A DNA stretch of 64,000 nucleotides from an uncultured Lactobacillus sp. (lineage in GTDB: Bacteria; Bacillota; Bacilli; Lactobacillales; Lactobacillaceae), in contig NZ_CANBCQ010000006.1 in the NCBI RefSeq assembly GCF_947367125.1, positions 1 to 64,000 of the forward strand. The letters run 5' to 3'. Within the stretch, counting starts at the first letter, position 1; each line of letters opens with the position of its first letter. The translations under genes were made by a program, and so were the position numbers. Under the pieces are notes generated by a model. The model was not told where the DNA came from, ran no database searches, and saw only the letters and a program-made list of their open reading frames with translations. Positions 16,619 to 24,637 of this stretch are shown piece after piece.

Positions 16619-17791
16619 ATGAGAGCAGTACATTTTGGTGCAGGTAATATTGGTCGTGGATTTATTGGTGAAACTTTAGCAGATAACGGTTTCGGCATTG
16701 ACTTTGTCGATGTTAATGAAACGATTATTGATGAATTAAACAAGCGTGGTGAATACGACATTGAATTAGCCGCACCAGGCAAGAAGAGAATTCATGTTTC
16801 AAACGTTGATGGTATTAACAATGCCAAGAATCCAGAAAAGGTAATTGAAGCAATTAAAACTACCGATATGGTAACCACTGCCATTGGTCCTAAGATTTTG
16901 GCAATTATCGCTCCGTTAATTGCTCAAGGTTTAACTGAAAGAATTAAATCAGGAAACACTAAGCCACTTGACGTGATTGCTTGCGAAAACATGATCGGCG
17001 GTTCAGAGCACTTAAAAGAAGAGGTTTACAAGCATTTGGATGATGATGTTAAACCTGAAGTTGACAAGTACATTGGCTTCCCTAACGCAGCCGTAGATAG
17101 AATTGTTCCTATTCAACACAATGATGATCCATTGTTTGTTTCAGTTGAAGACTTTAAGGAATGGGTCATTGACGAAAGCCAAATGAAGAACAAGGACATC
17201 AAGTTAAAGGGTGTTGATTATGCACCAGACCTTGAGCCTTATATTGAAAGAAAACTTTTCTCAGTTAATACTGGTCACGCAACTGTTGCTTACACTGGCA
17301 AGAATTTGGGATACTCAACTATTGGTGATGCCATTAAGGATCCATTTGTTTTGAAGCAAGTTAAGCGGGTCTTGAGTGAAACTCGTTCACTTCTTTACCA
17401 CAAGTGGAACAAGGAATTTACTGAAGAAAGCTTGGAAGAATACCATAACAAGATTTTAAGCAGATTCCAAAATCCATATATTTCAGATGATATTGCTCGT
17501 GTTGGTAGAACGCCAATCCGTAAGTTAGGCTACAATGAAAGATTTATCCGTCCAATTCGTGAATTGAAGGACAGAGGTTTAGACTACAGCGCTTTAATGG
17601 AAACTGTTGGTAGAATTTATCACTTTGATGAACCTAACGATAAGGAAAGCGTTAAGTTGATGCAAATGCTTAAGGATGAAGACTTGAAAGATGTCATTGT
17701 TGAAATCACTGGTTTAAAGGATGACCCAGAATTAGTTGAAGAAATCGTTAAGTCATATCATGATGCTGAAAATGATAAAAAAACTAGATAA
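16619..17791 (+). CDS. mtlD: Mannitol-1-phosphate 5-dehydrogenase
   Basis: NAD-dependent oxidoreductase of 390 aa that converts mannitol-1-phosphate to fructose-6-phosphate. The Rossmann motif [18 protein letters not shown] opens the protein. Conserved active-site blocks follow: [16 protein letters not shown], the [15 protein letters not shown] stretch and [14 protein letters not shown]. The length is typical of the polyol-specific long-chain dehydrogenase family. Its site GTAGGAG overlaps the end of mtlF. In the reverse direction the enzyme can reoxidise NADH, linking it functionally to AdhE. Confidence 0.96.
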   Translation: MRAVHFGAGNIGRGFIGETLADNGFGIDFVDVNETIIDELNKRGEYDIELAAPGKKRIHVSNVDGINNAKNPEKVIEAIKTTDMVTTAIGPKILAIIAPLIAQGLTERIKSGNTKPLDVIACENMIGGSEHLKEEVYKHLDDDVKPEVDKYIGFPNAAVDRIVPIQHNDDPLFVSVEDFKEWVIDESQMKNKDIKLKGVDYAPDLEPYIERKLFSVNTGHATVAYTGKNLGYSTIGDAIKDPFVLKQVKRVLSETRSLLYHKWNKEFTEESLEEYHNKILSRFQNPYISDDIARVGRTPIRKLGYNERFIRPIRELKDRGLDYSALMETVGRIYHFDEPNDKESVKLMQMLKDEDLKDVIVEITGLKDDPELVEEIVKSYHDAENDKKTR

Positions 17792-17850
17792 GATAACTGA
17801 ATAACCTATTGAAAATGTGTTTTTGAAAAAACTAACTCCTGGACCATAAA

Positions 17851-17893
17851 AAAGAACGATGATTTCCATTTGGATTTCATCGTTCTTTTTCTA
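17851..17893 (+). terminator. Terminator of the mtl operon
   Basis: 12-bp inverted repeat AAAGAACGATGA / TCATCGTTCTTT followed by a T run. Confidence 0.85.
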
Positions 17894-17937
17894 TACTTTT
17901 AGTTTCTTCCCAGCCACTGGCACTTAGTAGGTTTATT

Positions 17938-18355
17938 TTAATTAAGATCAACGACTAATGCAAATCCGATAAAGTCTTTATATTGATAATTACCCCAAGA
18001 TAAGCCAGGTTTTTGTTCAAAAACAACCCCGACACCAACATTAGTATATTGACTACTGAGCAAGTTATTTCTATGTCCCCAATTAACTACCTGCGTCATT
18101 ATAAAGAAAATCATTTAAAGCTTCTTTAGCAGCCTCTGAAACAGAGGTATTAAGACTCTCTCTTGCGATACATTCACCATAATTGAAATCTTGCCCATTT
18201 GGTCGCGTATGACCGTAAAGAATTAATTGTTCATTGGCTTTTGTCTCTGCAAAATTGTTAATTGTTGGGTCCAGTTCTAAAGGTCTCTTTTCATTTTCTT
18301 GTCTTGCTGCATTTAGTTGCGTTAAGAATGATTTTGCAATTTGCAGCTTTTTTAT
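17938..18355 (-). pseudogene. Broken CAP (SCP/PR-1-like) domain gene
   Basis: Read on the minus strand, one frame gives QIAKSFLTQLNAARQENEKR, then PLELDPTINNFAETKANEQL and GHTRPNGQDF down to NDAGS-stop near 18100. A shifted frame continues NWGHRNNLLSSQYTNVGVGV and ends FIGFALVVDLN-stop at 17938. LNAARQ, HTRPNGQ and GHRNNLL are CAP-domain landmarks. The gene is frameshifted in the middle and lacks its start and signal peptide; the 5' end is cut where IS-like sequence begins near 18355. In its intact form it would be a secreted surface protein. Confidence 0.75.
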
Positions 18356-18513
18356 AAAAAAGAGTGTCTGGAAAAAAGTCTATTTTTAATTTTAGACTTT
18401 CACTCAAAAGAAAAATCCTATTAAATCAAGGTTGTAATACCAAGATTTAGTAGGATTTCTTAATTTCTGAGTTTTTGAGACTGTCAAGAAGTTTGTGTAA
18501 ATAATCTCTGAAC
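18356..18513. other. Non-coding block with hairpins, probable IS debris
   Basis: No gene. Two hairpins are visible: AAAGTCTA/TAGACTTT near 18376-18402, and a longer one at 18413-18458 (AAATCCTATTAAATC with GATTTAGTAGGATTT). The stretch sits between a truncated pseudogene and the IS3-family element, and its end (GACTGTCAAGAAGTTTGTGT at about 18479) resembles an IS terminus. I take it as the remains of an older insertion; the family is uncertain. Confidence 0.35.
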
Positions 18514-19955
18514 TGAGACCTAAAAATTAGACAGTTTAAAATACAGGATTAATAGAGGCTTGATTCCGATATTCTTTCGGAGTTAAACCTTTTAGTCTGC
18601 TCTTTATCCTTTCTTCGTTATAGTATTCGATGTATTCTTCAATGGCTTGAGTTAATTCTTGAAGGTTATGGTATTTGTATTCTTGGTCATAAAACATCTC
18701 TGTCTTAAGCAGACCAAAGAAGTTCTCCATTAAACCGTCATCCATGGAATTGCCTTTTCTGGACATGCTTTGAGTGATGCCTTGAAGTTTTAAAGCACGT
18801 TGGTATTTTGGACTCTGATATTGACAGCCTTGGTCAGTATGAAAGATACAGTTGTTAAGAGCTGTTTCTTTAGCGAAAGCTTTATCAAGCATTGTCATTA
18901 CTAAATCCATATCTGGATGTTTTGAAATAGAGTAAGAAACTATATCACCGCCGCAGCCATCCAAAATAGGCGACAAATACAGCTTTTCATCATTAAGATG
19001 AAATTCAGTGATGTCAGTATACCATTTCATATTAGGCATTGGCGCAAAGAAATCGCGATGAATCAAATTAGGTGCTATTTTGCCAATAGTACCTTTATAG
19101 CTTGAATACTTGCGCTTATTGCGTCTGATACCCTTAAGACCTAGCTTATGCATCCAGTAGCGAACTGTTTTCTCAGTAACGTTCCAACCATCTTTGAGTA
19201 GCTGCAATGCTACTCGGCGATAGCCATAGCGCCCCTGATGATAATTGAAGATTTCCTTGATCTTGGCAATGAGTTTAGAACGCTTAGGCTTTTTAGGCTT
19301 TCTTTTAATGATCTTGTAGTAAGAGCTTCTGGCAATTATCGGTAGCCCTGGATGCTCAGCGATTGCTTCTAAGACGTAGTCCAAGCTGACTTTGAATTCA
19401 TGCCTTAGATCAGTAATTGCCTTAGCTATTTGTTCTGATCTTTTTCTTGATCCAAGGCTTTCAGTTTTTTTACGTATTCGTTCACAATACGCAATCGCAA
19501 GTTTTCTTCTTTCAGCTTTTGGATCTCTTTCTCCAGTTCCTTGCGTGATTTCTGACTCTCTTTGACCACGGGCAGGACGTCCTTTCTGTTTGATAATGAC
19601 ATTATACCCGTTTTCTTTGTATTCTCTAAGCCATTTGTTAAGCATGGCAATGCTTTTGAAGCCTAATTCTAGCGATAATTGAACATATGACTTAGTACCA
19701 AAGATAGCTTGTTCAATTGCTTGCTCTTTAAATTTTTTAGAATAAACCTGCTTTCCAGTATTTAAAATATCCGTTCCATGCATATCAATCAATCTAAGCA
19801 TGTAATCTAAATTAGCTAAGTTCATTTTATATGCTTTAGACAATTGACTTATTGAGATATTCTCATCTTTCCATTTACGATAAATTTCTATTTTTTGTTC
19901 TTTATTAAATTTAGACATAGTAAAAGACCTAAAAGTGTCTCACTTTTAGGTCTCA
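18514..19955 (-). mobile_element. IS3-family (IS150-like) insertion sequence
   Basis: A 1442-bp element bounded by inverted repeats. The low end is TGAGACCTAAAAATTAGACA (18514-18533) and the high end, read inward on the minus strand, is TGAGACCTAAAAGTGAGACA, differing at two positions. It contains one long transposase frame on the minus strand. I see no 3-bp target duplication with these borders (AAC on one side, CTT on the other), so it may have rearranged after insertion or the borders may be off by a base or two. Confidence 0.85.
18536..19918 (-). CDS. IS3-family transposase, OrfA and OrfB fused in one frame
   Basis: DDE transposase of 460 aa. The N-terminus (about 1-110) holds two HTH modules of the IS150-type OrfA. 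The C-terminal half is the integrase core: ADP-type start MKWYTDITEF (D), FHTDQGCQYQSP (D), and DDGLMENFFGLLKTEMF (E). Between about 113 and 160 this frame has no sense as OrfA: the leucine-zipper segment KELEKEIQKLKEENLRLR is encoded in the neighbouring frame (19426-19650). Dropping one G from the GGG at 19570-19572 would restore a normal OrfA, with an A7 slip site (TAAAAAAACTG) for -1 frameshifting into OrfB. This copy is therefore probably impaired. Confidence 0.8.
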   Translation of the reverse strand: MSKFNKEQKIEIYRKWKDENISISQLSKAYKMNLANLDYMLRLIDMHGTDILNTGKQVYSKKFKEQAIEQAIFGTKSYVQLSLELGFKSIAMLNKWLREYKENGYNVIIKQKGRPARGQRESEITQGTGERDPKAERRKLAIAYCERIRKKTESLGSRKRSEQIAKAITDLRHEFKVSLDYVLEAIAEHPGLPIIARSSYYKIIKRKPKKPKRSKLIAKIKEIFNYHQGRYGYRRVALQLLKDGWNVTEKTVRYWMHKLGLKGIRRNKRKYSSYKGTIGKIAPNLIHRDFFAPMPNMKWYTDITEFHLNDEKLYLSPILDGCGGDIVSYSISKHPDMDLVMTMLDKAFAKETALNNCIFHTDQGCQYQSPKYQRALKLQGITQSMSRKGNSMDDGLMENFFGLLKTEMFYDQEYKYHNLQELTQAIEEYIEYYNEERIKSRLKGLTPKEYRNQASINPVF

Positions 19956-20020
19956 CTTCAATTAGGATTTATTTGTCTTATTATTTTATATAAATAAAAA
20001 TATATTATTAGGATGGAACT

Positions 20021-20737
20021 ATGAATAATAAATATTACTTAGCATTAGCAGATGAAGTAGAGTTTAGTAATAAAGCTAAAGTCAATAAGGTAATTAGAAA
20101 TCTGTTCATACTTGCGATTATTCTTTTAATAGCTTCATTTTGGTTGCCTTATTTAATTATGGGCAGTTCATTAATTAAGTGGTTGATTGTAATTGCTTTT
20201 ATAGTTGTTTTTACATATGTAGCTGAGCGTTTTATTTTAACAACTAAGACTTTTAATCAAAAACTAAAATTGCAAGGGATATCAAAAGTAATGATGATCA
20301 TTTACTGCGTCTTTTTAACTTTAATAGTTTTAATTGCGTTAAAAGAGAAAATATTATTATTTAAGTTACCTCTATATCAAATAATGGTAGCAGCTTTAGC
20401 TGCAATATTGCCCGCAATCTGTGAAGAATTTCTATTTAGAGGAGTTTTATTTAACGCTTTCTTGTTAGTTTTTAATAAAGAGAAGTATGACATTTTGTGG
20501 ACATCTATTGTCTGTTCAATTCTGTTTGGTTTAGTTCTTAGTTATTTACGAGTGTGGTCAAATGGATTAATTTGGGGTATGATAGTACACTTTTTACAGG
20601 ATTTTTCACCTAAGATATTGAATACAGATTATGGTACCTCTAAAATTAAGCTAGCAATATTGGGAGTAATACCAGTTGTAATCTTGATGTTGATTTGTAT
20701 CTATACAATTAATCGTAGATTTTTGAAAATAAAATAA
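20021..20737 (+). CDS. CPBP-family intramembrane metalloprotease
   Basis: Membrane protein of 238 aa with about six hydrophobic segments. The family motif is intact: CEEFLFRG (EExxxR) near residue 137, then SYLRVWSNGLIWGMIVHFLQ with the second-motif His. CPBP (Abi/CAAX protease-like) proteins in lactobacilli are often linked to bacteriocin self-immunity or surface protein maturation; here no bacteriocin gene is adjacent, so the role is open. A weak site TAGGATGGA lies before the ATG. A decayed second copy follows at 20994. Confidence 0.82.
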   Translation: MNNKYYLALADEVEFSNKAKVNKVIRNLFILAIILLIASFWLPYLIMGSSLIKWLIVIAFIVVFTYVAERFILTTKTFNQKLKLQGISKVMMIIYCVFLTLIVLIALKEKILLFKLPLYQIMVAALAAILPAICEEFLFRGVLFNAFLLVFNKEKYDILWTSIVCSILFGLVLSYLRVWSNGLIWGMIVHFLQDFSPKILNTDYGTSKIKLAILGVIPVVILMLICIYTINRRFLKIK

Positions 20738-20883
20738 GCATTACATTTGGGATTGCAAATATATTACTTTTAGTCAGTTTTATTTGGCATCCTAAAACTA
20801 ATTTTGGTAAATTTGTTTTAGCAGTCATGTATGTAGTGATTTTAATATTGTTTATTGTAGATGCTATTGAAGCTAATCATTAA
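20734..20883 (+). pseudogene. Hydrophobic small-protein remnant after the CPBP gene
   Basis: Immediately overlapping the CPBP stop, a frame without ATG, GTG or TTG reads ISITFGIANILLLVSFIWHP and later FVLAVMYVVILILFIVDAIE, ending at TAA 20881. It is about 49 residues with two membrane-like stretches. It has codon use like a gene but no start, so I read it as a start-less remnant. I do not recognise the family. Confidence 0.35.
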
Positions 20884-20993
20884 GATTGTACATGTAGAAA
20901 TCTAATTTTGATTACAGATCAAGACTGGATTTTTGTTGTATCACTATTTCAATTTCATAAAACAATGGATATCAAAAAATAATGGGTGAACTT

Positions 20994-21448
20994 ATGAAAG
21001 ATAAGTATTATTTGGCATTAGCTGATGAAGTTGAACTAGATAATAAGGATAATATGAAAAAAAGCAGTAATTGGATTAATCATACTGGAAGTAGTGCTTC
21101 AGCTATGTTATCAGCTTTACCCAGTCTTATTAAATTTATTGGGTAAAAATCAGCGCGTTATGGCAACGGTTATCTTAGTAGCGTACATTACAGTTTTTGC
21201 TGTGGTTGCTAAACATTTTAGTTTCACTACTAGGGTATTTAATTTTTAGTTATTTGCACATTTGGACCAATGGCTTGACTTGGTGTATAATCTTCCACTT
21301 TTTGCAAGATTTTTCTCCACAGTTGGCAAAAGCGGATTTGGGCAATCCTAATATTGCTGGAGTAATTATGATGAATGTTCCAGTAATAATTATTATGCTA
21401 ATCTGTATTTATGCTTTCAATAGCAGATATTTGAAGTTAAATGAATAG
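20994..21448 (+). pseudogene. Decayed second CPBP-family gene
   Basis: ATG 20994 opens MKDKYYLALADEVELDNKDN, nearly the same start as the intact CPBP protein upstream (MNNKYYLALADEVEFSNKAK), but stops at 21146. The distal part in another frame (about 21197-21448) reads SYLHIWTNGLTWCIIFHFLQ and DFSPQLAKADLGNP, matching the C-terminus of the upstream protein. The middle with the EExxxR motif is missing. It is a tandem duplicate reduced by deletion and frameshift. Confidence 0.75.
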
Positions 21449-21475
21449 TAAGTAAATATAATTATTGACAAAATA

Positions 21476-21516
21476 AAAAGCTGATAATTCACGTAAAAAT
21501 GAATTATCAGCTTTTT
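21476..21516. terminator. Terminator between the CPBP remnant and luxS
   Basis: 17-bp perfect inverted repeat AAAAAGCTGATAATTCA / TGAATTATCAGCTTTTT with a 7-nt loop. It has T runs in both directions and can end the convergent luxS operon too. Confidence 0.88.
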
Positions 21517-21541
21517 GATTATACAGTCAAAATTTCAAATT

Positions 21542-22018
21542 TTATTCAACTACATGTCTTTCAAATGGATCATCAGAAATGCCTTCAGCCAAAATATCTC
21601 TTGACCATTGCTTAGCAGAGAACAATGAGTGGTCGCGGTAATTACCACAAGATTCAATCGTTGTCCCTGGCACGTCTTCCCATTCAATATTGTCGCGAAT
21701 TTCTTCTAATGATTCCTTAAGCGCCTTGGCAACTTCAGTAGTTGATGGCGTGCCCCAAACTAGAAGGTGGAAGCCAGTCCGACAACCAAATGGTGAACAA
21801 TCAATGTAGCCGTCGATGCGGTCGCGTAAAAGACCGGCTAAAAGGTGTTCAATTGTGTGCAAGCCGCCAGTAGGAATGGCGTTCTTATTAGGTTGAACCA
21901 AACGCAAATCGAAGTTGCTGATCTTGTCGCCTTTTTGGCCTTCTTCAACGGTGATTAACCGAACGTAAGGTGCTTTAACTTTAGTATGATCTAATTCAAA
22001 ACTTTCAACTTTTCCCAT
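21542..22018 (-). CDS. luxS: S-ribosylhomocysteine lyase
   Basis: Enzyme of 158 aa in the activated methyl cycle; it cleaves S-ribosylhomocysteine to homocysteine and DPD, the AI-2 precursor. Metal ligands are His54 and His58 in LHTIEHLL and Cys124 in SCGN; Glu57 and Cys79 (FGCRTG) are the catalytic residues. Full length, start with the site GGAGAAA. It is the last gene of a T-box-controlled operon with the MetE-like gene, which uses the homocysteine it makes. Confidence 0.96.
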   Translation of the reverse strand: MGKVESFELDHTKVKAPYVRLITVEEGQKGDKISNFDLRLVQPNKNAIPTGGLHTIEHLLAGLLRDRIDGYIDCSPFGCRTGFHLLVWGTPSTTEVAKALKESLEEIRDNIEWEDVPGTTIESCGNYRDHSLFSAKQWSRDILAEGISDDPFERHVVE

Positions 22019-22075
22019 GATTTTTTCTCCTTTGTTTAAATCTACTTATCTTTATTTTAACTAGTTAGGTGCCAT

Positions 22076-23194
22076 TTAGCCCCAAACTTGCTTGGCGGTG
22101 TCGACAACTAACTTAATCTTTTTCCATTGGTCGTCTTCGGTCAACGTGTTGCCTTCTTCAGTTGAGGCAAAGCCACATTGTGTGCTTAAAGCGAGATTAT
22201 TTAGTGGGTGGAATTCATCTGCTTCTTTAATTCTAGCGATTAATTTTTGTGGATCTTCTAATTCCGCTTTCTTACTGGTTACTAAACCCAAGACTACAAG
22301 TTTGTCGTTAGGAATTTGCGCAATTGGATCAAAATTTCCGGATCTTTCATTGTCAAATTCAAGGTAGAAAGCATCGACATTTTCCTTAGCAAAAACATAG
22401 TCCGCTACTGGACCATAACCTCCTTGGGCTGCCCAAGTTGAGTGATAGTTACCGCGACAAATATGAGTTGATATTCGCAAATCTGTTGGCAAATCTTTGA
22501 TTGCATCATTGTTAAGCTTCAAGTATTTTCTTTTAAGGTCGTCTAATGAAAAGTCATCTTGTAAATGACTTTTCCAATAGCGCTTATCTACAATCATACC
22601 CCAAGTACAGTCATCGAGTTTAATGTCGCGACATCCTGCATCGTATAAGGCTAAAATTAAGTCTCGGTATGCTTTAGAAATATCGGTGAGTAAATCTTCT
22701 TCTGAGCTATAAATCTTTTTAAGCGCGGCAATATTTTTTTCTCCACGAACAAGTTCTGCGTAAAATTGTGCGGGAGCTGGAATACTTTGCCGTGGAATTA
22801 CGTTAGCGCCAGTTTCATCGACAACTTTTTTCAGGTATTCAAATGATGAAAGATCTGGATGTTTACCAGTAAATTTGATTTTACCTTCAACTTGGGCAGA
22901 GTCGTTACGAGTTTCTTCATCATGGAAGAAATAGCCGTGGGCCTGCTTAGTGTGTTTAATACCCCCAAAGCCCCAGAAAGTATCGAGGTGCCAGTAACTT
23001 CTTCTAAATTCACCATCAGTTACGATTTTAAGACCATGATCAATCTCTTTTTGAACTAATTCTCTGATCTCTTTATTTTCAACATGAGTTAATTCTTCTT
23101 GCTTAATCTTTCCTTCTTCAAATTCTGCGCGAGCCTTTTTTAATTCTGCAGGTCTTAAAAAGCTACCAACGATATCGTAATGTAATTCTGTCAT
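22076..23194 (-). CDS. Short MetE-like (core-MetE/YxjG-type) methionine synthase
   Basis: Cobalamin-independent methyltransferase family, 372 aa, corresponding to the catalytic C-terminal barrel of MetE only (full MetE is about 750 aa). The zinc ligands are visible: His244 and Cys246 in STHICRGNY and Cys340 in LSTQCGFAS. The N-terminal DIVGSFLRPAELKKA and the DGEFRRSYWH block are typical of YxjG/YxjH. It probably methylates homocysteine to methionine, but the methyl donor of such short proteins is not settled. Linked to luxS (57-bp gap) and preceded by a T-box, which supports a methionine role. Confidence 0.88.
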   Translation of the reverse strand: MTELHYDIVGSFLRPAELKKARAEFEEGKIKQEELTHVENKEIRELVQKEIDHGLKIVTDGEFRRSYWHLDTFWGFGGIKHTKQAHGYFFHDEETRNDSAQVEGKIKFTGKHPDLSSFEYLKKVVDETGANVIPRQSIPAPAQFYAELVRGEKNIAALKKIYSSEEDLLTDISKAYRDLILALYDAGCRDIKLDDCTWGMIVDKRYWKSHLQDDFSLDDLKRKYLKLNNDAIKDLPTDLRISTHICRGNYHSTWAAQGGYGPVADYVFAKENVDAFYLEFDNERSGNFDPIAQIPNDKLVVLGLVTSKKAELEDPQKLIARIKEADEFHPLNNLALSTQCGFASTEEGNTLTEDDQWKKIKLVVDTAKQVWG

Positions 23195-23224
23195 AATTTT
23201 TCTCCTTAGTTTTGCTTCGATGTT

Positions 23225-23344
23225 TTATTTAACGATGAAAAGTCCGATGATAATCAAGATCAACCAGACAAGGGTGCACATTCGATTAAATGCCTTTTTA
23301 CTGATGATGATTTTTGTACTGGTAGTTTTGATTGGTCTGTCCAT
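23225..23344 (-). CDS. 39-residue single-pass membrane peptide in the met operon
   Basis: Short reading frame starting at ATG 23344 with an excellent site AAAGGAG 6 bases upstream, ending 30 bp before the MetE-like gene. Product: MDRPIKTTSTKIIISKKAFN then RMCTLVWLILIIIGLFIVK. It has a basic N-terminus and one C-terminal membrane helix. It lies between the T-box terminator and the MetE-like gene, so it would be made under methionine limitation. I know no family for it; function unknown. Confidence 0.6.
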   Translation of the reverse strand: MDRPIKTTSTKIIISKKAFNRMCTLVWLILIIIGLFIVK

Positions 23345-23380
23345 GTCTGGCTCCTTTCTGAAAATTAAATAAGCAAAATA

Positions 23381-23655
23381 AAAAGCGCCCTTAGCATAGA
23401 ATTTCTATGCTAGGGACGCCTAAGCGTGTTACCACCCAAATTCAAGTTAGCTTCACAACTAACTCCTTACTAAGTGCTCCCAAAATTGGGAATACTCGGA
23501 CGGGGTAACGATCGTCACTCGTAAATTGCTTACTTAATAGCTTGCTCTTTAAAATAGCTCCAAGACCATATTCATTACTCTCAACAACATCGGCTTGCAC
23601 CAACTCCGACTCTCTGCAGAAGCTTTAAGTAATTACTCATCTCTTCTAAGCTTTT
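23381..23655 (-). promoter_or_regulatory. T-box riboswitch (probable Met) of the met/luxS operon
   Basis: On the minus strand the T-box sequence TGGGTGGTAACACGC (23438-23424) is followed by the terminator hairpin GCGTCCCTAGCATAGA with TCTATGCTAAGGGCGC and T5 (23419-23381). Upstream lies the long stem I region. On the 3' side of stem I the text GAATATGGTC occurs near 23572-23563; AUG (23569-23567) followed by a purine fits a Met specifier, while a UAU reading in the same place is possible. The downstream methionine genes favour AUG. Uncharged tRNA-Met would turn on the operon. Confidence 0.9.
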
Positions 23656-23695
23656 ATTAATTTAATTGTCATTATAATACGACGCTGAAAAAAGG

Positions 23696-23878
23696 ATGTC
23701 AAGGAAATTTGAAAAATTATTTTTGGCTTTAGAGGATTTGGCGCAACAGGTTGATGTTTCAAGACAGACGATTTCCGCAATTGAGAAAGAAAATTATAAT
23801 CCATAGGTTAACTTGTGTATTAAGATTTGTCAGGCGCTAGATAAGACATTAGATGACCTTTTTTGGCCGGAGGAGTAA
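23696..23878 (+). pseudogene. XRE-family small regulator with an internal stop
   Basis: ATG 23696 reads MSRKFEKLFLALEDLAQQVD, then VSRQTISAIEKENYNP, an amber TAG at 23804, and VNLCIKICQALDKTLDDLFW PEE-stop. The HTH and the closing LDDLFW are typical of the 65-75-residue YozG/YgzD-type XRE repressors, which have a Ser codon where the TAG is. The N-terminus is also slightly short and has no ribosome binding site at the right distance. The gene is probably inactive; the IS607-type element follows it. Confidence 0.65.
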
Positions 23879-23992
23879 ACAATATGGAAAACGTAAAAGA
23901 GTTTCAACAAGTTTAAAAATATATGTGTAATTGTGTTTCTTAAGTGTTATAAAGTGTGCTATAATCTCGCTACAAGGTGGTGAGATTTTTTT

Positions 23993-24607
23993 ATGTCTAG
24001 AATTATGTATTTAAAAGAAGCTGCTGCCTATCTTGGCAAAGCGCCGTTCACTCTTCAAAGCTGGGATCGAGCTGGGAAATTAAAAGCTCATCGAACAGCT
24101 AACAACAGACGATTTTACTATCAATCAGAGCTTGATCAGTATTTAGGCCTTGATCATAACGAGCCCATTGATAAACGCAAAATTGTGGCTTATGCGCGGG
24201 TATCTTCCAATGGGCAAAAAGACGATTTAAAAGATCAAGTTGCTTTTTTAAGGCAATTCTTGAATGCTAGAGGCATTATCGCCGATGAATATATCTCAGA
24301 TATTGGATCGGGCTTAAACTATAAACGTCCTAAATGGCTTAAGTTGATCAAAGACATCGATGCAAATCAGATTAAAGAGATCTACGTTACTTATGAAGAT
24401 CGCTTTATCCGTTTTGGCTTTAAGTTCTTTCAAGAATTTTGTGCTTGGCATGACTGTAAGATAATCGTCTTAAACAATGAGGATACTTCGCCAGATAAGG
24501 AGCTAGTGGAAGACTTAATTAGCGTTATTCATGTTTTTTCATGCCGTCTTTATGGACTGAGAAGGTATAAAAACAAAATAAAGAACGATCCTAATTTAAA
24601 AGAATAA
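23993..24607 (+). CDS. tnpA: IS607-family serine recombinase (TnpA)
   Basis: Transposase of 204 aa. A MerR-like DNA-binding domain comes first (about 3-50: YLKEAAAYLGKAPFTLQSWD, then RRFYYQSELDQYLG). The resolvase/invertase domain follows (about 60-200) with the catalytic Ser in VAYARVSSNGQKDDLKDQV and the YEDRFIRFGFKFF block. This order (DNA binding before catalysis) is special to IS607. Full length, so probably active. A promoter-like segment TATAAT lies just upstream at about 23959. Confidence 0.92.
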   Translation: MSRIMYLKEAAAYLGKAPFTLQSWDRAGKLKAHRTANNRRFYYQSELDQYLGLDHNEPIDKRKIVAYARVSSNGQKDDLKDQVAFLRQFLNARGIIADEYISDIGSGLNYKRPKWLKLIKDIDANQIKEIYVTYEDRFIRFGFKFFQEFCAWHDCKIIVLNNEDTSPDKELVEDLISVIHVFSCRLYGLRRYKNKIKNDPNLKE

Positions 24608-24637
24608 GCGATGCACCTATAAAAGGAGGTGGATAAA

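Noticed and set aside
23880..23912. Ten-codon frame MENVKEFQQV after the XRE remnant
   Set aside because: Too short to support as a gene, though it has a GGAGGAG site; perhaps the start of a gene lost at the IS607 border.
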